Below are positions 8,236 to 18,700 of a stretch of 64,000 nucleotides of DNA, in pieces. A program made the translations under genes and the position numbers. Within the stretch, counting starts at the first letter, position 1. Every line of letters begins with the position of its first letter. This DNA is from Chitinophaga flava (GTDB taxonomy: Bacteria; Bacteroidota; Bacteroidia; Chitinophagales; Chitinophagaceae), in contig NZ_QFFJ01000001.1 in NCBI RefSeq assembly GCF_003308995.1, positions 1,674,001-1,738,000 on the forward strand, read 5' to 3'. The notes beneath the pieces are model-generated. The model saw nothing but the letters and a program-made list of their open reading frames with translations. It was not told the origin of the DNA and did not search any database.

Positions 8236-10611
8236 ATGAAACAGCTTATGTTGCTGGTGCTGCTGTCTATAGCAGGCACTTTACAGGCACAATCCCTGTT
8301 GACGGGTACCGTTACCAGTAAAACCAATGGTAAACCGCTGGAAGGTGTTACCATCTCTATCAACCAAACAGGCACCTTAACAGATCAAAAAGGCCATTAC
8401 AGCATTCATCTTCCTAAAAAAGGAAATTATACGCTTCAGGTAAGTTATATCGGTTACAAATCCTATAGCACCATCCTGCAGGCTTCCAACAGCACACAGG
8501 TGGCAGATATTGTACTGGAAGAAACCGGCCTTCTTGTAAAACCGGTAGAAATCAGCAGTCTCCGTGCGGGTAAAAACGCTCCGTTTGTAAACAGCACCTT
8601 ATCTGCCGCAGATATTAAAAAAGCCAACCTCGGACAAGACCTGCCCATACTACTCGACCAGCAACCCGGCGTAGTCACCAGTTCCGACGCCGGTACCGGT
8701 ATCGGCTATACGGGCTTGCGCGTACGTGGCTCCGACATCACCCGCATCAACGTTACCGTCAATGGTATTCCTGTCAACGATGCAGAATCTCAAGGCACTT
8801 TCTTTGTGAACATGCCTGATTTTGCCTCCTCCGTGAGCAGCATAGAACTGCAGCGCGGTGTAGGTACTTCCACCAACGGAGCCGCCGCATTTGGAGCCAC
8901 ACTCAATCTCAGCACCAACGAATTCCGCGAGAAAGCATATGGTGAAATCAACAGCAGCTTCGGCTCCTTCAATAGCTGGAAAAACACTGTCAAAGTAGGT
9001 TCCGGCCTTATCAACGACCACTTCACCATCGATGCCCGCCTGTCTAAAATCACCTCCGACGGATATATAGACCGTGCTACCTCTGACCTGCGCTCTTTCT
9101 ATACTTCCACCGCCTACATCTCCAAAAAAACAGCGCTGCGCCTCAACATCTTCTCCGGCAAAGAAAAAACATACCAGGCATGGAACGGCGTACCCAAAGC
9201 ATTCCTGGACTCTGCCAGAACCTACAACTCCGCCGGCACCACCAAACCCGGCACTCCCTACAACAATGAAACTGACAACTACCAACAAGACCACTATCAA
9301 CTGTTTCTCAATCAGGAAATAAATTCCAGTCTCAATTTCAATGTAGCCCTGCACCTCACCCGTGGCCGCGGCTACTACGAACAATACAGAGCCAACAGTG
9401 CATTCTCTGATTACGGCCTGCCTCCCTTCGAAATCAATGGCACCAAAGTAACCAACACCGATCTGGTACGTCAGCTCTGGCTCGACAACTACTTCTATGG
9501 CAGCGTCTTCTCGGTAAACCGTACCGGCAACAAATTCAACTGGAGCCTCGGCGGCGGCTGGAACCGCTATACCGGCGATCACTATGGTAAAGTCATCTGG
9601 GCCCAAACAGGCATCGACAAAGATCATGAATACTATCGCTACCCCGCTGATAAAAACGACTTCAACATCTACTGGAAAGGAGAATATAAAATCACTGAAG
9701 CCCTGCGCCTCTTCGCCGATCTGCAATACCGCAACATCGCCTACAATATGAACGGTTTTGAAGCTGCCCCGGAATATATGGCGCATGTCTACTATAACTT
9801 CTTTAATCCTAAGGCTGGTATCTCTTACCTGCTCAGTCCCGCCAGCCGGGTGTTTGCCTCCATCGCCGTGGCACATAAAGAACCCAATCGTGTTGACTTC
9901 GAATCCAACAACGGCGTAACACCGCCTAAACCCGAAGTACTCCGCGACCTCGAAGCCGGTTACTCCTGGAGCAACAGCATCGCCTCCTTCCAGGCCAACG
10001 TATACTACATGAACTATAAAAACCAGCTCGTACAAACCGGTATGCTCAACGATGTAGGCGCTTATGTTCGTACCAATATTCCTAAGAGTTATCGTGCAGG
10101 CGTTGAAGTGAGTGGTACCGTTAAACTGAGTAATATTTTCTCCATCGCCGCCAACGCAGCTTTCAGCCAGAATAAAGTACTGGACTATAATGCCATTTCC
10201 TACGATAGCAACGAGGTAGCTCACACTGAAACGTATAAGAAAACAAACATCTCCTTCTCCCCTTCTTTTGTAGGTGGATATACGCTGACTGCCCGTCCGC
10301 TGAAAGGCCTCACCGTAGACCTGATCGGAAAATATGTCAGCCGTCAATACCTGGATAACACTTCCAGCAAGGATGCTAGTCTTAATCCTTATTACGTAAG
10401 CAACCTGCGTTTCAACTACGTAGTACCGCAACCGTTATTCCGCGAACTGGGACTGCAACTTATGCTCAACAACATCTTCAATAAAAAATATGAACCCAAC
10501 GGAAGCACCTACAGTGCTTATGATCTGAAGCAGAACAAGGTAGTATATGATACTTACTACTACCCTATGGCAGGGTTTAATTGTTTTGTGGGAGTGAGTG
10601 TAGGGTTTTAA
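8236..10611 (+). CDS. TonB-dependent receptor, probable thiamine transporter
   Basis: A 791-residue outer-membrane receptor. A signal peptide (MKQLMLLVLLSIAGTLQAQS) precedes a carboxypeptidase-regulatory-like beta domain (~residues 22-95, TGTVTSKTNGKPLEGVTISI), a plug domain (~115-240, LRVRGSDITRINVTVNGIPV, VSSIELQRGVG) and a 22-strand-type barrel ending in an aromatic residue (VGVSVGF). The upstream TPP riboswitch points to uptake of thiamine or a precursor. Thiamine-regulated outer-membrane receptors have been described in Bacteroidota (OMR1 class); membership of this protein is inference. No pnuT or thiamine kinase is adjacent. It is not accompanied by a SusD homologue. Confidence 0.88.
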   Translation: MKQLMLLVLLSIAGTLQAQSLLTGTVTSKTNGKPLEGVTISINQTGTLTDQKGHYSIHLPKKGNYTLQVSYIGYKSYSTILQASNSTQVADIVLEETGLLVKPVEISSLRAGKNAPFVNSTLSAADIKKANLGQDLPILLDQQPGVVTSSDAGTGIGYTGLRVRGSDITRINVTVNGIPVNDAESQGTFFVNMPDFASSVSSIELQRGVGTSTNGAAAFGATLNLSTNEFREKAYGEINSSFGSFNSWKNTVKVGSGLINDHFTIDARLSKITSDGYIDRATSDLRSFYTSTAYISKKTALRLNIFSGKEKTYQAWNGVPKAFLDSARTYNSAGTTKPGTPYNNETDNYQQDHYQLFLNQEINSSLNFNVALHLTRGRGYYEQYRANSAFSDYGLPPFEINGTKVTNTDLVRQLWLDNYFYGSVFSVNRTGNKFNWSLGGGWNRYTGDHYGKVIWAQTGIDKDHEYYRYPADKNDFNIYWKGEYKITEALRLFADLQYRNIAYNMNGFEAAPEYMAHVYYNFFNPKAGISYLLSPASRVFASIAVAHKEPNRVDFESNNGVTPPKPEVLRDLEAGYSWSNSIASFQANVYYMNYKNQLVQTGMLNDVGAYVRTNIPKSYRAGVEVSGTVKLSNIFSIAANAAFSQNKVLDYNAISYDSNEVAHTETYKKTNISFSPSFVGGYTLTARPLKGLTVDLIGKYVSRQYLDNTSSKDASLNPYYVSNLRFNYVVPQPLFRELGLQLMLNNIFNKKYEPNGSTYSAYDLKQNKVVYDTYYYPMAGFNCFVGVSVGF

Positions 10612-10625
10612 AATTATTTAAAATA

Positions 10626-10663
10626 AATAGAAAAGCAGCAGGATCGCCTGCTGCTTTTCTATT
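10626..10663 (+). terminator. Terminator of the TonB-dependent receptor gene
   Basis: A 17-bp perfect stem (10626-10642 with 10647-10663) with a 4-nt loop; GC-rich GCAGCAGG core flanked by A- and T-rich arms. It begins 14 bp after the stop codon. Confidence 0.88.
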
Positions 10664-10825
10664 TGGTTATATTAAACAAGTGCATAGTTCTGTTAAAGAT
10701 TTAGTCTCCCCCAAGCCCCCAAACATCTAACCTACTGCGTCCAGGGCTGAGAATAAGTACATCATTCTCATTCTATATTTTACCAATTCAAAAATTCCCG
10801 CACCGATTTCCGATATCTCTTATTC

Positions 10826-11215
10826 TTAAAAATATATAATTCGTTTAATCCACCACAAAATCAGTATAAACAAAACTGGGGAGCTCGCCAATAATATAAA
10901 TGAGACGATATAACCTATTGACCTTTGTAAGTTATTTTCCAAATTAAACAATCTTAATGATTGCTTGAAGGATTTTTTGTTGTAAAGCACTTTCTTGTTA
11001 GCTAAATAGACCAAATATGCAAAGGACATTGACAACAAAAAAAACAATGCTTTTGGCATTTTCCCGAATCGAGAAATAATCAGCACAAAGAAAGGCAAGG
11101 TAAGCAGTATGCTTATTAATGACAAATACAGTAGCGCTGAATACTTCGCATTATATCGCCTTACCTTAGCACAGCCTTTGTATATATGAATATATAAATA
11201 TCTATACCATAACAT
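10826..11215 (-). CDS. Small multi-pass membrane protein, candidate RHS immunity protein
   Basis: A 129-residue protein I do not recognise. Three hydrophobic segments are visible: about residues 26-48 (SALLYLSLISILLTLPFFVL), 54-72 (ALFFLLSMSFAYLVYLA) and 99-122 (IGYIVSFILLASSPVLFILIL). The cytoplasmic or periplasmic connectors are basic. It lies 64 bp downstream of the RHS-core gene on the same strand, where immunity genes for polymorphic toxins usually sit, and its DNA is AT-rich like the RHS 3' end. An immunity role against a membrane-acting tail is inference from position and topology. The upstream start is uncertain; methionines are scarce near the N-terminus. Confidence 0.6.
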   Translation of the reverse strand: MLWYRYLYIHIYKGCAKVRRYNAKYSALLYLSLISILLTLPFFVLIISRFGKMPKALFFLLSMSFAYLVYLANKKVLYNKKSFKQSLRLFNLENNLQRSIGYIVSFILLASSPVLFILILWWIKRIIYF

Positions 11216-11279
11216 ACTAATAAACTATTGAGTATTAAAAGTAAAACATCCTGTTATTCTAAGCAATTTTTGCTATTTA

Positions 11280-14200
11280 TTATTGAAGTAAATTATGTAG
11301 AGTGTATTCAGGCTTGCTAGGAAGCACTACGGTATCATCAATTCCAACGTATGCTTTTATATTATCTAAGGCCCCGGTAGCATCAAGAAACCCATATACA
11401 CCTAACCCTACAAGTCCAATAGGATTGGATATAGAGACAACCGCTAAAGTTACAGAAATCGCAGCATCAAAGAGATCTTTTCGTGTTAATCCCTCTCCAT
11501 CCATAACGTATTTATTTGCTAAATTTACAGCTGTCAGACCAGCTCCCACCCAACCAAGTCTTTTACCTACTTTATCCAAGCTCTTTAAACTCCTCACCAA
11601 AGCAGTTCTAGTACCACGAGCTGCAGGAGTTCGTAATCCACCTCTAATTAGGGTTTTCAAGTCATTATTCATCCTAGTCTGAAACATATTTATACCTAGG
11701 CCTAAAGTTGATACCCCAAAATTGATCATATCTTGAGCTCCTATTCCTTCTCCATCTGATATGCTACCATAATAGACCTTAGCATTAAAATAATTACTAT
11801 ACGTACTTGAAACGCCAACAGTAACCTCATTTAAAGTACCTCCATTCATCCCTGTACCAACCCATCCCCCATTATTAGAATAGCTGTAAAATGATTCTCC
11901 CCCATTTCTACCAGGAATAGCCAAAACATCCCCATCTTTAGGACTTTCAGGTATTGTAGTTCCTCTAGTAGTGTCTAATCCTAATGGGTCCGCAAATAGT
12001 ATAGGGTTATTAAGTGCAAAATTATAAGGAGTATAATTGAGATGCAGTTCCATTAATGGGTCTGTTTGCCAAAAACGACCTATCTGGTGATCCAATGATC
12101 TTGCATTAAAGTCATATAGCTCAAGTCCTGTTCCATCAATAAACTCTTTTGATTGAAGTGCGTTTCCATTATACTTGAACCTATTCTCCGGGTAATTTGT
12201 GCCTACCTGCGCACTTGAACTAATCCCTGCCATCGTCAACCCAAACGGATAATAATGTGTCTCCTCCAACAACGGGCTGCTTGCATGTGCCACGACGACA
12301 TCATCAAAGAACACATCCTGTGGACTTTCATTGCTGGTATATACATATAAGAAACCAGTTTTAGCAATAGGCATTTTATCCTGGGAAAGTGTCTGTACCT
12401 GGTCCGGTTCAGCCTTTACTTGCTTTACCCCGCTACTCTGTTCAACTAATTTAAATTGATCATCAAATAATACAAAATTAAGATAGGCTTTAGGTCTTCC
12501 GGTGGTGTTGTGATCCGGATCTTTATCCTTCAATCGTTGATAATCATTATTGTAGAAATTGGTATTAAAAGGAGACTGAGACGAAGTCGCAGGACCACCG
12601 TGGGTAGCATCTGCTATTGCTGTTCCACCAAAAGCAGCTATCAGATCAGTCACTATGCTCTCTGCCTGAACTGGATTTTCTTTTTTATTCGCAGGATCAG
12701 TAGATTTATAGAAAGCTTTCGCACCAATTTGCACAGTATCTCCAGCCATTACTCGCAGCACGATAGAAGGTCCTATCTTCTTTGAACTTCCCTGCGCATT
12801 CAATTTAGCCACAAATTTATTTTCCTTACTATCTCCTGCTGCAAAGCCAACCGGTTTAGGCACACGAGTGTCATCCAGATTACTGAAGAGTGCTGACTCC
12901 TTAGGAGCGGTAGCCGTTTCCATCGTAGCAGCATAGATGGCATTAGTATTTTGCTCTGTTAACACAATCCGTACATTGCCCAGATGATCTTTCTCAAAAT
13001 AATCATACACAAAAGCAACTGGAGCATTCTGGCTGGTTACCGCGCGGATACGGCCTTCCTCATGTCCAGTGAATTGAAGAACATTATCTTTATACACAAA
13101 ACCATTGATATAATCTGTAGTAGTGGTGATGGAAGAAGATCCTGAATTGTCCTGTACCACTTTGCGCACTTTTTTACCCAGGGCGTTATAATAATACCGG
13201 ATGTTTCCCTTACCTGTCATCGTGATTGCTTCTGGCAGATTCAGGTGATTATAAGTAATAGCACCAATGTTTTTATTTTCATCCCTGGTCATATTACCGT
13301 TGTCGTCGTACCAGTAGTCTTGGGTATCTGCCTGCTGGTTTTCCTTAAAATCACCTAGCGTACTCTGAGGATTAAAGATACCATCCGTTACGAAGTTCAG
13401 TTTATTGGTAGACCCATTTTTATAATCATATCGCAAATCATCAATTGTTGTTGGGGCACCGCCACTAATACCTTTCTGCCTCATAGTAAGAATGTTTCCA
13501 CTGGCATCATAACTCAGGTTGCTCACACTGAAGTCTGCCTGGTCTTTTGACCAACCAGAGCTACCGGAATTTTGCTGATTAAAATCGGCAGCTGACAACC
13601 TGTTTACGAGATCATATGAAAAATCATACTTACGGCAAATATTATCACCTTTACTGCGCCAGATCGTACCGGAAACATTGCCACTATATTGTTGCCCGGC
13701 AAAAGTAGCTCCCGAAATAACTGATGTGGGTTTATCATATCCCAACTCAAAACCAAAAAATGGTGTATTTCCAGATGATTTCACAAAATCACGGTTCATT
13801 CCCAGCAACCATCCTCTGATATTATAATCATAGGTCAATACATCCAGGTTGTCACCTAATTGTTTTTGGGTTAATTGTCCGAGTGCATTGTAGGTATGTT
13901 GAACAATTGTTTTAAGTGCACCTGCATCATTGATCTGCTTACGGATAGCCAATACACGGCCAGCCTGATCATAGTCCATCATTGTTAGAATCCGGACCTC
14001 CGGTGTGATACTACTCATGGGGTTCTTGTGGCGCCCATAAGTACTAAGCAGTTTTCCATTGAAATCATACAAATTGGAGGTTATATCCTTCCCATTCGCG
14101 ATATTATCCGTGACTGTCTGAACGACTCGGCCCTTGCTGTTATAGTAAATGGTACTGGTTTGCCAGCGGTCAGTTCCCAGTATCCTCGCCTTAGTACCTG

Positions 14201-15719
14201 TCACCAAACCGGTCGTCACGTCACTTACTACAGAAGGTTCGCTATATGGATTGTTGCCAGCCACCGGCTTACCCAGATCTGTAGTCAGTATAGGCTGGCT
14301 ACCCGGAAAATCGTAATGATCGTAAAAGGTGTAGGTAAGTGGTGTCAGCGAAGCCGGATCGATATCTGGGAGGGGATTGTTAACAACGATATTCGCAATT
14401 CCCTCATTTAAGTTACCATCTATATAAGCATCCATTACTCCATTCTCTCCAGTATCAAATCCGCTTTCAAATGCAATACTGTTGATTGCTTTGTAAATAT
14501 CTCTATCCTTTGCCGCTACTACCAGATCCGCAATTCCTGGAAATTTATAATTTGTATTTCCGGTTGCATTCACTACAGTATTCATCGCGCCCTGTAAAGT
14601 CTCCCTGGAAGCTGCAGAATGATATAAAGCTGTTTGCACCGGTCTGTTCAGCTCATCATAAAATGTCACCAGCCAGTTTTTAACATTATCGGCATTCATA
14701 TTACCATCCCTTGTGAAAACCAGTCTATTCCGCTGATCATAAACCATTTCAACCGGTTTAGCTCCCGGTACTTTTTTAAAGATCATCCGGCTTTTGGTAT
14801 CATAACGGTACCGAAAACAAAATTCCTCCGCTACTGTTGTTACATTCCAGCTGCTTGTAATTTTCGAAACGCCCATAGGAGAAATAACAAACCGGAGACG
14901 GTTGAGGTTATCATACACGTAATAAGTGCAAAGCCAACCCATATGCGCAGTTCCCAGTAAGGCGCTGCTATGAAGCTGCACTTTTTTCAGCACCATCCTC
15001 CCCTCTTTATCTTTATATTCGACCGTTTGAACATTATGTTCATTCGTTGTTACATTCTTATATAATTGTCCTGCATCAAAAATGGCTGCTGTTACAGGCA
15101 AATCTGCATTATCCGCAATGGTCCAGATACGAACAGAATCCGCGGCTGTATTCATCAGGTACTGCTGGCCAACAGGCTTGTTCCCCATCGTTTTTCCCCA
15201 ACTGCTGCCTGGGGCATACACCTTTATTGTTCTGTTTAAGGGCGATGGTTCAAATTCAGTTTGATGATAATAAATACCTTCATCCTTTAAAGTAGGATTG
15301 AGGGATGGGTCTTTATAAAATATCTGTTGTGCACCAAAAGGATCCAGTTTAAATTTCCCATCGCTCATATTTCCGCCTGTGGGCACATAGGGTAGATATT
15401 TGAATTGTTCCAATCCGAATTCATCATACAAAACTGGAGTGACTATGTCTTTGCTATCTCCACTCATACCTTTTTCTACTGTTTGTAACAGGCGCCCAAG
15501 TCCATCAAAATATTTTGTGGCTTGTTTGACATCTGAAACCGGCCGGCCCGGTGCTGTTACTGCAGCCGGATCTGTAGTTGGAAAAGAAGGTTCCAAGGTA
15601 CGGACATAATTGATCTTACTGGTGCTGTTATATGGTAATGGCACCTGTGCATGTACTTTGCTCATACTTGAACAGCAGAGCAACGACAGTAGGATATAGG
15701 GTTTTATATACTGAAACAT
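11280..15719 (-). CDS. RHS-repeat protein with RHS core and C-terminal tail (DUF6443 type)
   Basis: A 1479-residue exported protein. A signal peptide (~1-25, ending SKVHAQ) is followed by the DUF6443-like start (YVRTLEPSFPTTDP, TKYFDGLGRLLQTVEKG), many YD/RHS repeats (YDNLNRLRFVISP, YDQAGRVLAIRKQ, YNALGQLTQKQLG) and the RHS-core signature near residues 1190-1248 (GLELYDFNARSLDHQIGRFW, then YNFALNNPILFADPLGLD). After DPLG comes a tail of about 232 residues (11283-11978) unlike the repeats, with two hydrophobic stretches near its end. RHS proteins form a shell that encloses a cleaved C-terminal effector. It lies 43 bp after its partner gene and before a small membrane protein gene, giving a three-gene unit. 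The 3' end is visibly more AT-rich than the 5' part. Effector activity is not proven. Confidence 0.85.
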   Translation of the reverse strand: MFQYIKPYILLSLLCCSSMSKVHAQVPLPYNSTSKINYVRTLEPSFPTTDPAAVTAPGRPVSDVKQATKYFDGLGRLLQTVEKGMSGDSKDIVTPVLYDEFGLEQFKYLPYVPTGGNMSDGKFKLDPFGAQQIFYKDPSLNPTLKDEGIYYHQTEFEPSPLNRTIKVYAPGSSWGKTMGNKPVGQQYLMNTAADSVRIWTIADNADLPVTAAIFDAGQLYKNVTTNEHNVQTVEYKDKEGRMVLKKVQLHSSALLGTAHMGWLCTYYVYDNLNRLRFVISPMGVSKITSSWNVTTVAEEFCFRYRYDTKSRMIFKKVPGAKPVEMVYDQRNRLVFTRDGNMNADNVKNWLVTFYDELNRPVQTALYHSAASRETLQGAMNTVVNATGNTNYKFPGIADLVVAAKDRDIYKAINSIAFESGFDTGENGVMDAYIDGNLNEGIANIVVNNPLPDIDPASLTPLTYTFYDHYDFPGSQPILTTDLGKPVAGNNPYSEPSVVSDVTTGLVTGTKARILGTDRWQTSTIYYNSKGRVVQTVTDNIANGKDITSNLYDFNGKLLSTYGRHKNPMSSITPEVRILTMMDYDQAGRVLAIRKQINDAGALKTIVQHTYNALGQLTQKQLGDNLDVLTYDYNIRGWLLGMNRDFVKSSGNTPFFGFELGYDKPTSVISGATFAGQQYSGNVSGTIWRSKGDNICRKYDFSYDLVNRLSAADFNQQNSGSSGWSKDQADFSVSNLSYDASGNILTMRQKGISGGAPTTIDDLRYDYKNGSTNKLNFVTDGIFNPQSTLGDFKENQQADTQDYWYDDNGNMTRDENKNIGAITYNHLNLPEAITMTGKGNIRYYYNALGKKVRKVVQDNSGSSSITTTTDYINGFVYKDNVLQFTGHEEGRIRAVTSQNAPVAFVYDYFEKDHLGNVRIVLTEQNTNAIYAATMETATAPKESALFSNLDDTRVPKPVGFAAGDSKENKFVAKLNAQGSSKKIGPSIVLRVMAGDTVQIGAKAFYKSTDPANKKENPVQAESIVTDLIAAFGGTAIADATHGGPATSSQSPFNTNFYNNDYQRLKDKDPDHNTTGRPKAYLNFVLFDDQFKLVEQSSGVKQVKAEPDQVQTLSQDKMPIAKTGFLYVYTSNESPQDVFFDDVVVAHASSPLLEETHYYPFGLTMAGISSSAQVGTNYPENRFKYNGNALQSKEFIDGTGLELYDFNARSLDHQIGRFWQTDPLMELHLNYTPYNFALNNPILFADPLGLDTTRGTTIPESPKDGDVLAIPGRNGGESFYSYSNNGGWVGTGMNGGTLNEVTVGVSSTYSNYFNAKVYYGSISDGEGIGAQDMINFGVSTLGLGINMFQTRMNNDLKTLIRGGLRTPAARGTRTALVRSLKSLDKVGKRLGWVGAGLTAVNLANKYVMDGEGLTRKDLFDAAISVTLAVVSISNPIGLVGLGVYGFLDATGALDNIKAYVGIDDTVVLPSKPEYTLHNLLQ

Positions 15720-15762
15720 AGTAATAGGCTTAATCAGTGAATCAACTGGTTATTTTTTGAGG

Positions 15763-18700
15763 CTATTGAACAGGCGATTGATATTGGTAATCGAACTGCT
15801 TGAGGATTTTTTTATCCTGATCGCGGATCATCAGCAGACGGCCAAAATTATCATACTCATAATACACCATATTGTTCCGCTCATCTGTACTACTGGTAAC
15901 TCCTGTTTGTGGCTCATAGGTAGCAGTGGTCATAGTCGCAGTCTGCGGATGAAGACGTAACTCATCGATCGTCACATTACCTGAAACAGTTACATTTTGC
16001 GTGCCGGCAGGCAAAAGGTGTTCATACAGGGTCCAACCATTACGGGAGGCTAACGCTTTGCCTGTCCCACCATTTACTGTAGCAGCACCTCCTGCAGACC
16101 AGTACATTACTTTTGATGCAGTACTTCCTGCAGGTAAAACTGCTGTAATGTTACCATTTCCAAGGTCGTATGACTTTTTGCCGGTAAAGGCCGCACTGGT
16201 ATTCCGTGCAGCGGAAGGGATGGTCCAGTTACCAGAACCATCTGATTCAAAGCTGGTATAGGCGATATGAGCACTACCAGCATTCAGTACTTTAGCTACT
16301 GGGTATTGCCCGTTGTAATCCCATATAATAGACTGTAATGCATCAGTGGCATTAGCCTGTGTTAATATATTCTGATGTTCATCATAACCGTAAAATTGAA
16401 TACGAGGCTCATTAGCACCGGCCCCTTCCTGAACATAAAAAGACTCAGGAGCATATAATTTACCATTGTTGAACCAGTCCTTATATCTAGACTCAACCTT
16501 TCTTACCAACTGGCCATTCCTCTCTTCTATTTGCTCAACTGCTGGTGCAATGATGTTACGAGCCACCATTCCCTGATATACTGGAGAAGCAGGAAAATCA
16601 TTCGGGTATTTATATCGGGTGATGATTGCATTATTCGGATCCGACAGATTTTTGTCAGTTTTCAGTTGATAAAAGGATGGATCATATTCATATTGATGTA
16701 CCGTTTCAAGTAACGGGGCTGAATTATTTTCATAACTATACTCCTTCGTCTTTTCTTCTGTCTTAACAATCATTCCAGAGACAGGCGAATAGGATTTTGC
16801 ATAATACCCACCAACATAAGGATTTTCCATAGACAGACTGGCCATATAAAGGCAACGGAAATTTGGAGCATTATGGGTATTGAAGGTAACATTATACTGG
16901 TTGATGGTATGTCTAACTGTTCTACCTGATTTATCCTTTATTTCTTCTTCCTTAAGATTTCCCAGACACCAGGAAGGAATCCCCCAGTACATATATGGAT
17001 AGTCGGCGGGTGTAGGTGAACCACTTGCCACGAGATGGGCAGGATCAAAAGTAGAAATTATTCGTCCCATCTCTCCATTTCCTAAAATTGTCTCTACACG
17101 TTTGTAATAAATAATACCATCCTGATTGGCATAAGGAGACGAATTTCGATTTGAGCTGGCAGCCCAATAAGTACTCCCATATGGGTTATCAATAATATAA
17201 TCGTATCGAGGGTAAACAGGTAATATACCGGAGCTTTCATTATTGGACATCAGATATTTGAATTCCCGATACTGTGTTTTATTATGCACCGGATCATAAT
17301 CAGTTATCTTTTTAATCCGTAACCCACCAACTGCCATTTCAGTTGATACTATCAGAGATCTATATTGACAAGAGAAAGTGATATAGGCGTTGCTGTTTTT
17401 TAGGATATTCGTTAATGATGGAAATTGATTTTCATTAAGGAAGACTTTTATATAACTACCATCCACGGCGTTGGTGATATTAGGAATATTATGCCATGAC
17501 TCCACCATTTCCCGATAGGTATAAGCTTCCGAAGTATATAACACCTGCCCAGCTGGATTATATAATCTGAATTTAAAATCTGCATATGGAAACGTTGTTT
17601 CGATCACATCCACATTGGTAGACAATTGTGGATCAGTGAGTTTCATTTCAAGGACCGGCTGATTCTGAAGTCCAATGATACCTAGCGGCAATACTTCCCC
17701 GAATTGACTGGCATTCTGGTCCAAGTATTTATGGACTTCATTTTCCACGCCTCTGTACATGTAAGCCCTGTTATTTTCGTGTTCAAAAGTGGTAAATCCT
17801 CCGGAAGGATAAACTATCTTGTTCAACGTACCGATAAGCGACGAGCTTGAATCGACCTCCCGGTTTCCACCGGGAATATTATAGGTTCTGCCAGTTATAG
17901 AAAAATCTAACGAAGGAATTGCTGTAACATTGTTAACAGCCCCGTTATAGAATCCCCAGTGATCAATAGCATAACTGTTTCTGGGAGGCAGATTACCTGG
18001 ATAATATGAAAACTGATAAGGCGGCATCATATTCCCCTGAGCCGTAATTTCCTGTACAGAAGCCAGCATCAGCCTATAGCTATTCCTAGAAGGATCTCCA
18101 TTTTCCAGGCCACCAGTATACTGGTAATTCAGTTCATATCCACGGCGGTTGTTAATCCATATCTTTTTCAGTGTTTCCATTCCAGGAACATCTAACCGTT
18201 TCCCTGTATCATAGGTAAACTTAATGTCAGTACCATCAGGCAAAAGAATACGGGATGGATAAACAGCAGTGCCAGACACCTGGTTATAACTCCTGCTTAC
18301 CACCGAAGGGATACCTGAATTAAGGTAATAATTATCTGTAATTGCACTCTTATAGGAATATCCCATGGAAGAGTATTCGAAGTTAATCTCATCCTTTCCT
18401 GACGGAGAGATCATTTTTGTAAGGTACCAGCTTGTTGTACCAGAAAGATTTGACCCAAGTATAAGACCATCTACGTTCAAAGCCATACTTCCAGAGCTCT
18501 CCCGAGCTGCAAACTCATACTTTACTCCGTTTTCATCCGTGATCACAAAACTGGTAATATCATAACCATTGAGTTGATTAAAGCTGACCTGTAATTTCTG
18601 ATAGGGTTCTACGACAATCCTATCTGGTCCCGTTCCTTTCCCAATATAGAATTTACCGCTCCGGCCATTAAAGCTGAAGTTAAAGATATCCATTTCGCTA

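Noticed and set aside
8650..10431. A 593-codon open frame on the minus strand across the TonB receptor gene
   Set aside because: It is an antisense shadow: composition is Val/Gly/Ala-rich without motifs, while the plus-strand frame has full receptor domains and a signal peptide.
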